In this document: positions 1 through 8,640 of the stretch, piece after piece
Layout of the letters: each line of letters begins with the position of its first letter
How positions within the stretch are numbered: position 1 is the first letter of the stretch
Assembly (NCBI GenBank): GCA_002709525.1
Contig: PARE01000003.1
Coordinates: forward strand, 1 to 37,371
Length of the DNA stretch: 37,371 nt
DNA from: Magnetovibrio sp.
GTDB lineage: Bacteria; Pseudomonadota; Alphaproteobacteria; Rhodospirillales; Casp-alpha2
Direction: 5' to 3'
Made by a program: the position numbers and the translations under genes
Notes under the pieces: generated by a model
The model's database searches: none
Told to the model about the DNA's origin: nothing
What the model saw: only the letters and a program-made list of their open reading frames with translations

Positions 1-580
1 GAGGCGTCCATAGGAAAATGATGGCGAACAGCGCGATTGCGCCCCAACCGATATCTCCTGTCACCGCCGTCCAGCCGATCATCGGCGGGAAAGCGCCAGA
101 GGCGCCACCGATCACAATGTTTTGCGGCGTGCGGCGCTTTAACCATATAGTATAAATAAAAACATAAAATAGAATCGTGAATGCTAACAGAGTGGCAGCT
201 GCGAAGTTAACGAAGAGATGCATGTTGACGATGGACCCCACCGAAAGAAGACCACCGAAAATCAATGCTTCCTTTGGGTTCATCCGCCCGGCCGGAATCG
301 GCCGGTCCTGAGTACGATGCATAATTCGGTCGATATCCTTGTCGTACCACATGTTGATGGCGCCCGATGCACCAGCGCCGGCAGCAATGCAGATAACCGC
401 AATAATCGCTGTCTCTAGACCAACAGATCCGGGCGCCAAGATCAGTCCACAGAGCGCCGTAAACACAACCAAGGACATGACCCTGGGCTTCAGCAAGAGT
501 GCGTAGTCTTGTAGCCGAAAGTGCGGTTCTATAGTTGTATCAGTCTTGGTCTTTGGAAAATCCGTGGCGGTCTTGGGCAC
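1..580 (-). CDS. ctaB: Protoheme IX farnesyltransferase (heme O synthase), 3' end cut by window edge
   Basis: A UbiA-family membrane prenyltransferase that converts heme B to heme O, the precursor of the heme A used by the oxidase next door. The reverse strand encodes about 193 residues before the left edge, out of roughly 300 usual for the family. The first Asp-rich prenyl-diphosphate motif [15 protein letters not shown] is present, followed by RPIPAGRM and later [19 protein letters not shown], all typical of CtaB/COX10. The start is taken as GTG at 578-580, because the first in-frame ATG lies inside the first membrane segment and no other start codon was found upstream. It lies 74 bases downstream of the oxidase-like gene on the same strand and is probably the last gene of that divergent operon. 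The C-terminal part is not visible. Confidence 0.93.
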   Translation of the reverse strand, partial: MPKTATDFPKTKTDTTIEPHFRLQDYALLLKPRVMSLVVFTALCGLILAPGSVGLETAIIAVICIAAGAGASGAINMWYDKDIDRIMHRTQDRPIPAGRMNPKEALIFGGLLSVGSIVNMHLFVNFAAATLLAFTILFYVFIYTIWLKRRTPQNIVIGGASGAFPPMIGWTAVTGDIGWGAIALFAIIFLWTP

Positions 581-654
581 GATTGAGCTTTCACATAATG
601 CCGAACGTGTTGATATATAATAAAAGCCCCGCCGCGTTTCCAGCACTCTTCACT

Positions 655-2058
655 TCATAGGTCGACGCGACGCAACAGCGCTACTCCGGAAATACAGATG
701 AACATTACACCGCCGACTACCGCGATGACTGCACCAATGCCCACACTGTAGAGGCCAATCTGCGCACCAAGAGCTTCGATTGTCTGATCATATGCGGCGG
801 TCTTGCGCGGCGCCCCATAGCCACTGGCCAGGAACAAGCCCAAAGAGTGTAGCGTTTGGCCCGTCGCGTAGAACCAAACGGACAAGAGCTGCGCCCGGCC
901 CGGTCTGAGGTTTCGGCCCATGAGCGGCAAGAAAAATCCGATAAAAAGGCCCATAAAGGCTAGATTAATTCCACCGATGACACCGTGATAATGGGCCGGG
1001 GTGCGAGTATCCGCGCCATCTACGAATATTCCTAGCATGCCACCAAGGCCAAAAACCGCGATGGACATCACTAAACAGAGGAATCGCACATCGGTCCACG
1101 TCCGCGTAGCGGCCAAAACCGTCTTACATCCAAGGAGGGCTACCAAAAGCGTCGGCGGCACAAAGGCATACTGCAACATGGTGAAGGCGCCAATCTGATC
1201 GCTGTCAAAAGGATCAAAAAGCACGAAAAATAGGGGCGCCAATAGAGCAGCGCCAATTAGAAAAACATGGGCAACGCCGTGTTGATTGGGCCTGACAAAC
1301 GGCGTTCCCAGCGCCAGACCACCCAACAAATACCAAGAAGTGATCAACAAGGCGACGTTCATGAATTGCAATACATGGCCACCGCCCCAGAACAGGTTTT
1401 CGAAGTAAGCACCATCTACCGGCGCTCCTATAAGGAGGTAACCCGCAATACCTACACACGCTAAAGCTGCCAAGAACAACAAGCCGCCATTAACGGCACC
1501 AAGCGATAGCGGCTCCAATGGCGCGTCCCGGCCAGCTACGGCGACAAAAAGACGCACCACTACTAGACACAGGGACACCGCCAATACAGCCAAACCAGCG
1601 TAATACAATGGATCCAAGATCATGGGGATGTAATTGTTTAAGCTGGGCTCACCCCGGTCCATGAGTGCAGGTAAGAACAACATTACCGACGCCACATATC
1701 CTAATCCAACGGCCGCCATGTTTAGTCCCCAGCCCTTCGGTTGGCTTCCACACATCCGGTATGCCGCCACTGTGGCCAAGGCACCGAACACACTTAGGAA
1801 CCAGACCACGAAGGAAAAAATAACATGAACCACCATGCCTTTACTGAAAAAAGCCACCGGCAGCGGCGCCAACTGCCCAAACCCAGGCACCCGTGAAAGC
1901 GCAACCAACAGCGCAAAAAAACCAGCTATCGCCAGCGCCGCGAGGGCTAAGCCGCACCAACCGCGCAATTCAGTCCGCGCCTGTTTTGACGACGTAGCAT
2001 CGGCGAATCCGGCATAGATATCCCAGCGCTGCGCCCTGGCGGGTTTGAAAGCGGCCAT
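655..2058 (-). CDS. Heme-copper oxidase subunit I-like membrane protein lacking most CuB ligands
   Basis: A 467-residue protein with about 12 hydrophobic segments, the number of the heme-copper oxidase core. By eye it aligns with CoxA in the same window. His78 (MVVHVIF) matches the helix II low-spin heme ligand. His356 and His358 (AHYHGVIGG) match the high-spin and low-spin heme ligands of HFHY. His228 (WGGGHVLQF) matches the first CuB His, but the Glu and cross-linked Tyr of HPEVY are absent. The helix VII His-His pair falls on Leu276-Phe277, and the K-channel Lys is also missing. I infer that it binds heme but is not a normal oxygen reductase; it could be an assembly or sensor paralogue, or an atypical NO-reductase relative. 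The start at 2058 is chosen because it follows the DUF420 stop by 5 bases, whereas a longer frame would overlap that gene by 85 bases. Confidence 0.8.
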   Translation of the reverse strand: MAAFKPARAQRWDIYAGFADATSSKQARTELRGWCGLALAALAIAGFFALLVALSRVPGFGQLAPLPVAFFSKGMVVHVIFSFVVWFLSVFGALATVAAYRMCGSQPKGWGLNMAAVGLGYVASVMLFLPALMDRGEPSLNNYIPMILDPLYYAGLAVLAVSLCLVVVRLFVAVAGRDAPLEPLSLGAVNGGLLFLAALACVGIAGYLLIGAPVDGAYFENLFWGGGHVLQFMNVALLITSWYLLGGLALGTPFVRPNQHGVAHVFLIGAALLAPLFFVLFDPFDSDQIGAFTMLQYAFVPPTLLVALLGCKTVLAATRTWTDVRFLCLVMSIAVFGLGGMLGIFVDGADTRTPAHYHGVIGGINLAFMGLFIGFFLPLMGRNLRPGRAQLLSVWFYATGQTLHSLGLFLASGYGAPRKTAAYDQTIEALGAQIGLYSVGIGAVIAVVGGVMFICISGVALLRRVDL

Positions 2059-2063
2059 TGCGT

Positions 2064-2516
2064 TTAAGACGAGTGAACCGGAAACATGTGGACTGCCATC
2101 ACGTAGACGACCACACCGGAGACCCCCACGTAAATCCACAAGGGCCAAGTCCAGCGCGCCAAACGCCGGTGCCGGTCAAACTCAGCCTTTAGCGCCAAGA
2201 GAACAGTCCATGGGACTAACGGAGTAATCGCTATGGCGCCCAGGACATGAACCACCAAAATGGTGAAATAAACCGGCCGGATCCAGCCTTCGCCTCCAAA
2301 CTTCGCAAACCCAGAATTCGCCTTATAGATCACGTAGAAGATCAGGAACAGCGCCGACACTGCCAGCGCCGAAATCATGGCCGCTCGATGTTTGTTACGA
2401 TCACCGTTACGAATAAACAGATAGCCAGCCAACAAACAAAGCACGGATAGACCGTTCAGCCCCGCCATCACATGGGTGAGGTCCTGGACATTGAAATTCA
2501 GGTTTCCAAGGATCAT
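2064..2516 (-). CDS. DUF420 (YozB/CtaM-like) membrane protein
   Basis: A 150-residue integral membrane protein with about four hydrophobic segments. Diagnostic DUF420 features are NKHRAAMISALAVSALFLIF, a central YFTILVVHVLGAI segment, and a C-terminal RHRRLARWTWPLWIYVGVSG segment with conserved His residues that could bind heme or metal. A Gram-positive member, CtaM, is known to be needed for maturation of a heme-copper oxidase. Here the gene sits between a tiny membrane protein and the oxidase-like protein, 3 and 5 bases from its neighbours, so co-translation is likely. A role in oxidase maturation is inferred from family and context. Confidence 0.88.
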   Translation of the reverse strand: MILGNLNFNVQDLTHVMAGLNGLSVLCLLAGYLFIRNGDRNKHRAAMISALAVSALFLIFYVIYKANSGFAKFGGEGWIRPVYFTILVVHVLGAIAITPLVPWTVLLALKAEFDRHRRLARWTWPLWIYVGVSGVVVYVMAVHMFPVHSS

Positions 2517-2519
2517 CTA

Positions 2520-2630
2520 TCAATACATCTTTACGAAGATGCCGAAGTACATGCCAAGTGCTGCCAAGGCCAAAACAGCTCCTAACGCCAAGTTACGGCG
2601 GCGAATGTCATTTTTGTCGTCATCGCTCAT
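2520..2630 (-). CDS. 36-residue single-helix protein, possible CoxF-like oxidase assembly factor
   Basis: A very short gene with a charged N-terminus (MSDDDKNDIRRRN) followed by one hydrophobic helix (about residues 14-32) and a basic end (FVKMY). Similar small proteins beginning with acidic and arginine-rich residues before a single helix occur in alphaproteobacterial cytochrome oxidase clusters near ctaB and ctaG, often annotated as CoxF or as small assembly proteins. The start at 2630 is supported by a GGAG motif about 10 bases upstream; the longer frame from 2723 has no recognisable content. It is the first gene of the divergent operon and ends 3 bases before the DUF420 start. Function is inferred from context only. 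Confidence 0.65.
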   Translation of the reverse strand: MSDDDKNDIRRRNLALGAVLALAALGMYFGIFVKMY

Positions 2631-2857
2631 ATCAACATCTCCGACGGCTGCGGTCAGTAAATAATCTCGATGGCAGTTGGTTACAACGAAAAGAGTGGGG
2701 AAAATTAGCTTCGCTCCAGCCAAGTTTAGACGATTTCCATGGTGCCAATGAGAATAATTGTTCTATGGCATTGATTGCCACTCCAGTGCTTGCGTGTAAG
2801 TGTCGGGGCGGATAAAAATACCTCTTCAAAGATGTCTCTGGCCTGATTATATACCTG

Positions 2858-2874
2858 ATAGTGAGTGTCACTAT
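2858..2874. promoter_or_regulatory. Inverted repeat upstream of coxB, candidate operator
   Basis: ATAGTGA and TCACTAT form perfect 7-base arms around a 3-base spacer. The repeat ends 27 bases before the coxB start, in the 271-base divergent region between the small-protein operon and coxB. That position suits a repressor or activator site acting on either operon. No regulator is encoded nearby and the arms are short, so the role is a guess. I could not assign promoter boxes in the rest of this divergent region with confidence. Confidence 0.3.
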
Positions 2875-2901
2875 GCAAACAGCTTTCGATCAAAAAAACG
2901 G

Positions 2902-3771
2902 ATGATGAGAATGCACAACAGACTGTTTGTCGCAATTTCAACAATGATCATAGGGATGTCGATGCATCCAGGAATGGCTTTGGCAGATAAGGTCGAAATG
3001 CGGTCCAAGCCGTGGCAAGTATTTTTTCAGGACCCTATGTCGCCCACAGCCGAGAAGATATATGATCTAAATGTATTCTTACTTTGGATAGAGGTCATAA
3101 TCACAGTTTTTGTTTTGGGTCTGATGGCATACATCTGCATCAGGTTTAGGGCCAAGGCGAACCCCACGCCGTCGAAAACAACTCACAACACGCCGTTGGA
3201 AGTTCTTTGGACGGGTGTTCCAATCCTTATTCTTGTAATTATCGCCGTCCCATCCCTTAAAGTTCTCTATTTTGCTGATAAAACGCAAGATGCCGAAATG
3301 ACGCTGAAGGTTATTGGCAATCAGTGGTATTGGACTTACGAATACCCGGATCATGAAGGTCTTACTTTCGACAGCTACCCTATCCCTGACGAAGAGCTCA
3401 AAGAGGGGCAACCAAGGCTTTTAAGTGTAGACAATCCAGTTGTGCTTCCCGCAAAAACCAATATTCGTCTACTAATGAGCTCAAATGACGTTATACATAA
3501 CTGGGGTATGCCCTCACTGGCAATCAAGCTTGACACAACTCCCGGGCGAGTAAACGAGACTTGGACCCACATCAATCAGCCAGGTGACTATTACGGGATG
3601 TGCTCCGAACTTTGCGGCGTCAACCACAGTTTTATGCCTATTCATATTAAAGCGCTCCCAAAATCGGAGTTCAATGAATGGATCGCCTCGGCGAAGAAAG
3701 AATTCGCTAACAACATAAAACTAGGAAATGATTTGCCGGTGCGTTCAGCGCAAGCTGCGGCGGCCAGATAG
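2902..3771 (+). CDS. coxB: Cytochrome c oxidase subunit II (aa3 type)
   Basis: Carries the binuclear CuA centre that accepts electrons from cytochrome c and passes them to subunit I. The product has 289 residues. It starts with a signal sequence (basic MMRMHNR, hydrophobic stretch, then GMALA before DKVEM), followed by two membrane helices (about 55-80 and 95-120) and a periplasmic cupredoxin domain. All CuA ligands are visible: His199, Cys234, Glu236 (backbone), Cys238, His242 and Met245, in the pattern [12 protein letters not shown]. The aromatic electron-entry patch [10 protein letters not shown] is intact. There is no C-terminal cytochrome c domain, so it is an aa3 rather than caa3 subunit. 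The start at 2902 is chosen to give a normal signal peptide; ATG at 2911 is also possible. Confidence 0.95.
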   Translation: MMRMHNRLFVAISTMIIGMSMHPGMALADKVEMRSKPWQVFFQDPMSPTAEKIYDLNVFLLWIEVIITVFVLGLMAYICIRFRAKANPTPSKTTHNTPLEVLWTGVPILILVIIAVPSLKVLYFADKTQDAEMTLKVIGNQWYWTYEYPDHEGLTFDSYPIPDEELKEGQPRLLSVDNPVVLPAKTNIRLLMSSNDVIHNWGMPSLAIKLDTTPGRVNETWTHINQPGDYYGMCSELCGVNHSFMPIHIKALPKSEFNEWIASAKKEFANNIKLGNDLPVRSAQAAAAR

Positions 3772-3818
3772 TAACAGACTTACAGATCGTCACCTGTATT
3801 CATCAAGAAGGTAATAAA

Positions 3819-5429
3819 ATGGCCGATATTGCGGAAGTCCACCAAGAAGATCACGACCACCACATGCCCGGGTTTTTTACTCGCTGGTTCTGTTCCACCA
3901 ATCACAAGGACATTGGGACACTTTACATACTTGTTTCTTTCGTAGCCGCGATTATAGGTGGAGCGATGTCTTGGTACATTCGCTTGGAACTAGCAGAACC
4001 AGGCGTCCAGTACATCGACGACTTTCAATTTTATAACGTGCTGGTTACTGCCCACGGCTTCTTGATGGTTTTCTTTGTTGTCATGCCGGCGATGATTGGG
4101 GGTTTTGGCAACTGGTTCGTGCCATTGATGATCGGCGCGCCAGATATGGCGTTCCCTCGGATGAACAACATATCTCTCTGGCTTCTTGTGGCAGCATTAA
4201 TCCTTTTGCTACTTTCGGCTGTAATTGGTGACGGGCCAGGTACAGGCTGGACAGTGTATCCGCCGCTGTCGAATCAGGATTATCATCCTGGTCCTTCGGT
4301 TGACCTCGGTATTCTGTCCCTACACTTGGCAGGCGCGTCCTCGATCCTTGGTGCTATCAACTTCATTGTCACCATTTTTAACATGCGCGCACCAGGAATG
4401 ACCATTCACCGCATGCCCCTGTTCGTCTGGGCGATGTTAGTTACAGCGTTTTTGCTGCTACTGGCTCTGCCAGTTTTGGCCGGAGCGCTAACAATGCTGC
4501 TAACTGACCGCAATTTCGGCACAGCATTTTTCGTTCCGGGCCAGGGTGGTGATCCAGTGCTTTGGCAGCATTTGTTTTGGTTTTTTGGCCATCCAGAGGT
4601 CTATATCATTATCATTCCAGCGTTTGGTATTGTAAGCCAAGTCGTTTCCACCTTCTCAAATAAGCCCGTGTTCGGTTACCTAGGGATGGCCTACGCCATG
4701 GCTGCTATTGGCGTTGTTGGATTTGTTGTCTGGGCCCACCACATGTTCACCATCGGTTTCGATGTTGGCACGCGGGCTTACTTCACGGCGGCGACCATGG
4801 TGATTGCCGTACCAACTGGCGTAAAGATTTTTTCTTGGCTTGCCACCATGTGGGGTGGATCGATCAAGTTTGAGGTTCCAATGCTGTGGGCGCTTGGCTT
4901 TATTTTTCTGTTTGTTGTGGGTGGTGTCACAGGTATCACTTTGGCTAACGCGAGTGCGGATCTCGTTTTCCACGACACTTATTTCGTGGTTGCCCACTTC
5001 CACTATGTAATGGCCATCGCAGCAATTTTTGCCATGTTTTCTGGCTATTTTTACTGGGTAGGAAAGATGAGCGGTCGCAAGTATCCCCGCGGCCTGGCAA
5101 TGGTCCAATTCTGGGTGTTTTTTATTGGCGTCAATGTTTTATTTTTCCCACAACACTTCTCAGGCTTCGCTGGCATGCCGAGACGCATACCAGACTATCC
5201 GACAGCATATGAGGGCTGGAACTACGTGTCATCCGTGGGCGCACTAATTACGATGATTGGAACAATCCTCTTTTTTATCATCGTGTGGCGCACGTACTAC
5301 GGGGTAAAAGCCGAAGCAAACGAGTGGGGTGAGGGCGCCAAAACGCTCGAGTGGACTGTTGCATCTCCTGCCCCCTGGCATACCCATGAAATCCTGCCGG
5401 ACATGACCGGTAAGGCTCCTGCAGAATAA
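3819..5429 (+). CDS. coxA: Cytochrome c oxidase subunit I (aa3 type)
   Basis: The catalytic heme a / heme a3-CuB subunit, reducing O2 to water and pumping protons across the inner membrane. The 536 residues carry the full ligand set: His79 (TAHGFLM), His258 in HPEVY with its cross-linking Tyr, the His307-His308 pair (WAHHMFT), and His393 and His395 (HFHYVM). The D-channel Asp ([12 protein letters not shown]), the helix VI Glu in HPEVY and the K-channel Lys (GVKIFSW) are all present, which marks an A-family proton-pumping enzyme. An AAGAAGG ribosome site lies just upstream of the ATG. The gene follows coxB by 47 bases. Confidence 0.98.
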   Translation: MADIAEVHQEDHDHHMPGFFTRWFCSTNHKDIGTLYILVSFVAAIIGGAMSWYIRLELAEPGVQYIDDFQFYNVLVTAHGFLMVFFVVMPAMIGGFGNWFVPLMIGAPDMAFPRMNNISLWLLVAALILLLLSAVIGDGPGTGWTVYPPLSNQDYHPGPSVDLGILSLHLAGASSILGAINFIVTIFNMRAPGMTIHRMPLFVWAMLVTAFLLLLALPVLAGALTMLLTDRNFGTAFFVPGQGGDPVLWQHLFWFFGHPEVYIIIIPAFGIVSQVVSTFSNKPVFGYLGMAYAMAAIGVVGFVVWAHHMFTIGFDVGTRAYFTAATMVIAVPTGVKIFSWLATMWGGSIKFEVPMLWALGFIFLFVVGGVTGITLANASADLVFHDTYFVVAHFHYVMAIAAIFAMFSGYFYWVGKMSGRKYPRGLAMVQFWVFFIGVNVLFFPQHFSGFAGMPRRIPDYPTAYEGWNYVSSVGALITMIGTILFFIIVWRTYYGVKAEANEWGEGAKTLEWTVASPAPWHTHEILPDMTGKAPAE

Positions 5430-5441
5430 AAATTTAGGATA

Positions 5442-6041
5442 ATGCAAGTGTCAACAATGGCTATTCGCAAGAAGAGCAACGGAAAGTTAGCGTTGGCCCT
5501 TGCAGGGTTCGTAGCTGCAATGGTGGGTTTAGCCTACGCATCTGTACCGCTTTATGAGTTATTCTGCCAAGTCACGGGATATGGTGGCACCCCACAGGTC
5601 GCTGCCGCGGCCCCCGGTCCCTTATCAAATGAGAAGATCACCATCCGCTTTGATGCAAACACCAATCCAAAATTACCTTGGAAATTTGAAGCTTCGCGAG
5701 GCGAAATAGCTGTGAGGCCGGGTGAACAAACCCTCGCCTTCTATAAAGCACAAAACCTTGGAGGTGAGAGTGTCACTGGAACGGCAGTATTTAACGTTAC
5801 ACCGCTGAAGGCTGGGGCTTATTTCTCGAAAATCCAATGCTTTTGCTTCACTGAACAAACCCTGACAGCTGGCCAGCAGGTCGACATGCCGGTGCAGTTT
5901 TTTGTCGACCCGGAGATCCTCTCTGACCCGGACACAAAAGACGTTAACACTATAACGCTATCTTACACGTTTTATCCCTCGAAATCGGAGGACAAATCCG
6001 TCAATACTGTCAAAAAAAATTACAACTGGAAGAAAAGCTAA
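5442..6041 (+). CDS. ctaG: Cytochrome c oxidase copper chaperone CtaG/Cox11
   Basis: A membrane-anchored copper chaperone that delivers copper to the CuB site of subunit I. The 199 residues show an N-terminal basic segment, one membrane helix (about 16-36, ending in YASVPLYELFCQVTGYGGT, a strongly conserved Cox11 stretch), and a soluble immunoglobulin-like domain. The copper-binding motif CFCF lies at residues 133-136, inside IQCFCFTEQTL. An AGGA motif precedes ATG 5442; ATG 5457 is an alternative start. It sits 12 bases after coxA, between coxA and coxC as is usual in alphaproteobacteria. Confidence 0.97.
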   Translation: MQVSTMAIRKKSNGKLALALAGFVAAMVGLAYASVPLYELFCQVTGYGGTPQVAAAAPGPLSNEKITIRFDANTNPKLPWKFEASRGEIAVRPGEQTLAFYKAQNLGGESVTGTAVFNVTPLKAGAYFSKIQCFCFTEQTLTAGQQVDMPVQFFVDPEILSDPDTKDVNTITLSYTFYPSKSEDKSVNTVKKNYNWKKS

Positions 6042-6070
6042 TTATTTAGCGCTTATCATGGAGACCCCTC

Positions 6071-6886
6071 ATGGCTAGCTCTGAGAGCAATCACCCGTAC
6101 CACATGGTAAAGCCCTCCAAATGGCCATTTCTTGGTTCATTGGCCGGGTTTATAATGGCTACGGGAGGTATCTATTACATGCACGGCGGCAGCATTTTCG
6201 CTTTACTCGCCGGTACAGCTTTAATGCTCTATGTCATGTACGGTTGGTGGCGTGATGTCATATTCGAGGCGGAGGGTGGCATCGACCATACAAGCGCTGT
6301 CAAACACGGGCTTCGGGTCGGCATGGTTTTGTTCATTACATCCGAAGTATTGTTCTTTTTTGCTTTTTTCTGGGCCTTTTTCGACGCGACGGTTCCGTTT
6401 ATCACGCGAACCGCTCATGAAGTGTGGCCACCGGAAGGCGTTGTGCCGTTCCCGGCATTTGGCATCCCGTTCTTGAACACGCTTATCCTACTGACGTCCG
6501 GCGCAACGGTGACCGTAGCACACCATAAAATTCTACACGGTGACCAGGCAGGTTGCGGTCGCTGGCTGGCTTATACTGTTTTGTTGGGCTTTTTTTTCAC
6601 CGGGTTGCAGGCCTACGAATATGCTCAAGCTACTTTCGGCTTCACTGATGGCATCTATTCGTCGACCTTTTATCTGGCCACCGGCTTTCATGGCTTCCAC
6701 GTCATCGTCGGCACTCTATTTTTGCTGGTATGCTATTTTCGTACCCAAAAGGGGCACTTCACAGCTGATACCCACATCGGGTTCGAGGCGGCCGCCTGGT
6801 ATTGGCACTTCGTTGACGTGGTCTGGCTTTTTCTCTTCGTCGCCATCTACTGGTGGGGCGGTTCAGGATACGTACCAGCATCCTGA
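6071..6886 (+). CDS. coxC: Cytochrome c oxidase subunit III
   Basis: The third core subunit, a seven-helix membrane protein that stabilises subunit I and helps proton uptake. The 271-residue length is normal. Typical stretches are the N-terminal HPYHMVKPSKWPF, then EVLFFFAFFWAFF with its helix III Glu, TGFHGFHVIVGT, and the C-terminal AAWYWHFVDVVWLFLF. A GGAG ribosome site lies about 8 bases before the ATG. The gene follows ctaG and overlaps or abuts the DUF983 gene. Confidence 0.97.
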   Translation: MASSESNHPYHMVKPSKWPFLGSLAGFIMATGGIYYMHGGSIFALLAGTALMLYVMYGWWRDVIFEAEGGIDHTSAVKHGLRVGMVLFITSEVLFFFAFFWAFFDATVPFITRTAHEVWPPEGVVPFPAFGIPFLNTLILLTSGATVTVAHHKILHGDQAGCGRWLAYTVLLGFFFTGLQAYEYAQATFGFTDGIYSSTFYLATGFHGFHVIVGTLFLLVCYFRTQKGHFTADTHIGFEAAAWYWHFVDVVWLFLFVAIYWWGGSGYVPAS

Positions 6887-7287
6887 AGAATTTGCCGATA
6901 GCGGATGAGTGCCCTGAACTCACTCTCGGGAAACTCATCCTTCGTGGCCTCCGAGGCCAATGTCCTAGATGCGGCCGGGGGCAAATTTTTTCTTCGTATT
7001 TGACCTTGGCCGATGCCTGTCCAAATTGTGGCCTTAAACTCACAGGCAGTGATGTCGGTGACGGCCATGTCGTCCCGGTCATAATGATGATCGGAGGGCT
7101 AATCATCGCTATGGCCACAGTGATGGAGTTAACGTGGCAATTACCATTGTGGCTCCATGCCATTCTTTGGTTTCCGCTGGCCGTTATTCTCGTCACCCTG
7201 ATCCTACCACCAATTAAGGGCCTCTTTGTCGCCATGCAACACCGCTATCGTTCAACCGAGGGGGATACCCTTCCTGGTGGGCAATAG
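6853..7287 (+). CDS. DUF983 membrane protein with zinc-ribbon motif
   Basis: A small membrane protein of the DUF983 family, regularly found right after coxC in alphaproteobacterial oxidase operons. The first half has two CxxC pairs, CPRC (37-40) and CPNC (56-59), likely binding zinc, followed by two hydrophobic helices (about 72-92 and 98-120). The GTG start at 6853 would overlap coxC by 34 bases; TTG at 6892, six bases after the coxC stop, is an equally plausible start and would lose 13 residues without touching the conserved part. The function is unknown, with an assembly role assumed from synteny. No SURF1 gene follows, although it often does in related operons. Confidence 0.85.
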   Translation: MGRFRIRTSILKNLPIADECPELTLGKLILRGLRGQCPRCGRGQIFSSYLTLADACPNCGLKLTGSDVGDGHVVPVIMMIGGLIIAMATVMELTWQLPLWLHAILWFPLAVILVTLILPPIKGLFVAMQHRYRSTEGDTLPGGQ

Positions 7288-7600
7288 GCAGACGAGGGGC
7301 GTGGGGTCTGATCTCAGACCATGAGACGAAGGCTTCGTCTGTATCGGTTATCGCACCATACCTTGCCTGGGAGAGGAGACAGAGGTGGTTTCAGCGGACC
7401 TTAGGTTTCAAACCGGAGCCAGCTTGATGGATCACTGTTTGTTAAAAGCCAAATGCATAGTTTCACGCAGATAATTTTAGCGCCAGACTTTGAGGGGGAC
7501 AACTTCAAGAAATAGGCAATCATCACGGGTTTCTGACCTACTGACACGAACAACGGGACAACATGGATTTTAGCGGCCCGGGGAGAGGAGTGACAGCGGC
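7288..7600. other. Convergent intergenic region with two palindromes
   Basis: This region lies between the end of the oxidase operon and the end of the minus-strand crotonase. It holds two adjacent short hairpins: GGTCTGA/TCAGACC at 7305-7320 and AGACGAA/TTCGTCT around GGC at 7324-7340. Neither is followed by a clear T-run in either direction, so they are at best weak bidirectional terminators or mRNA end-stabilisers. I see no convincing coding sequence in the rest. Confidence 0.4.
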
Positions 7601-8377
7601 TTAGCACTGCTTCCATTCAGCCTTACGCTTCTCAGTGAAGGCAGCCATCCCCTCTTTCTGATCTTCCATGGCAAAAGTGGAATGGAACATGCGGCGTTCA
7701 AACCGAATACCCTCCGCTAAAGTTGTTTCAAAGGACCGATTGACGGCCTCCTTGTTTATAAGAACAGCCGGACGGGACATACCTGCGATGGCGCTTGCTG
7801 CACCCATTGCTTCTTCCATGAGTTTATCAGCTTCAACGATGCGTGAGACCAGACCCGCCCGTTCTGCTTCTTCGGCACCCATCATACGACCCGTCAGGCA
7901 GAGGTCCATAGCTTTCGCCTTACCAATGGCACGGGTCAGACGCTGGGTGCCGCCAGCACCTGGCAAAGTGCCCAACTTTATCTCCGGCTGACCGAATTTA
8001 GCCGTGTCAGCAGCGATAATCATATCGCACATCATGGCTATCTCACAGCCACCTCCCAGCGCGAAGCCAGACACCGCCGCAATAGTGGGTTTTCGGCACT
8101 GCGCCAGCCGCTCCCAGCCGTCGGTTATGAAGTCACGTTGATAGACGTCCATGTAATTGAAGTTTTGCATTTCCTTGATATCGGCCCCGGCCGCGAACGC
8201 CTTGTCAGATCCCGTAACGAGAATACAACCAACACCGGCGTCAGCCTCAAATGCATCCAGGGCCTCGGTCAACTCTCGGATCAAATCCGCGCAGAGCGCG
8301 TTCAGGGCCTGAGGCCGGTTAAGCGTGATGATACCTACCTGGTCTTGGATATCAACGATGATATTTTCGTAAGCCAT
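7601..8377 (-). CDS. Enoyl-CoA hydratase (crotonase family)
   Basis: Hydrates trans-2-enoyl-CoA to 3-hydroxyacyl-CoA in beta-oxidation-type pathways in the cytosol. The 258 residues are standard. The oxyanion-hole motifs ([11 protein letters not shown] and ALGGGCE) are present, and both catalytic glutamates of the classical hydratase are visible: Glu112 ([11 protein letters not shown]) and Glu132 ([19 protein letters not shown]). The start at 8377 (MAYENIIV) is favoured by a GGAG motif about 10 bases upstream; the frame continues to 8464 but that extension has no family match. It is monocistronic and divergent from the operon starting near 8641, sharing a 263-base promoter region. Confidence 0.95.
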   Translation of the reverse strand: MAYENIIVDIQDQVGIITLNRPQALNALCADLIRELTEALDAFEADAGVGCILVTGSDKAFAAGADIKEMQNFNYMDVYQRDFITDGWERLAQCRKPTIAAVSGFALGGGCEIAMMCDMIIAADTAKFGQPEIKLGTLPGAGGTQRLTRAIGKAKAMDLCLTGRMMGAEEAERAGLVSRIVEADKLMEEAMGAASAIAGMSRPAVLINKEAVNRSFETTLAEGIRFERRMFHSTFAMEDQKEGMAAFTEKRKAEWKQC

Positions 8378-8640
8378 TGGAAATCTCCGTAATTTCGGCG
8401 TGGTACCGACTGAAATTGTGCAATGCAATAAAATAGTCTTAACTAACCAACAGTGCCGCGCCAAGCAAAGATTGGAGGAGTTCTAATTCTTTGAAAATCG
8501 CTCGAGGTTTTGTGCGAGCCTGTCAAACCTCTATTGCCATATCCAGCCTGTCTATTTCATATTGTGTGGTAAGACTCCTCAGCATTTTCAATGGCAGAAT
8601 TTTACCATGGCTTAATGCGTGGTCATTAGAAGCGAAAACG

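Noticed and set aside
2059-2148. N-terminal 30-residue extension of the oxidase-like protein
   Set aside because: It would overlap the DUF420 gene by 85 bases and has an out-of-frame, Arg/Gly-rich composition, while ATG 2058 directly follows the DUF420 stop.
4680-5108. 142-codon open frame on the minus strand inside coxA
   Set aside because: A shadow of coxA, which has every catalytic residue in the plus frame.
7288-7600. Possible small RNA or tRNA in the convergent gap
   Set aside because: The palindromes do not fold into a cloverleaf and lack a terminator T-run, so only hairpins can be supported.
8491-8640. Upstream half of the open frame before the receiver-like mini-protein
   Set aside because: No recognisable domain or ribosome site. 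The receiver-like part starts with its own ATG at 8641.
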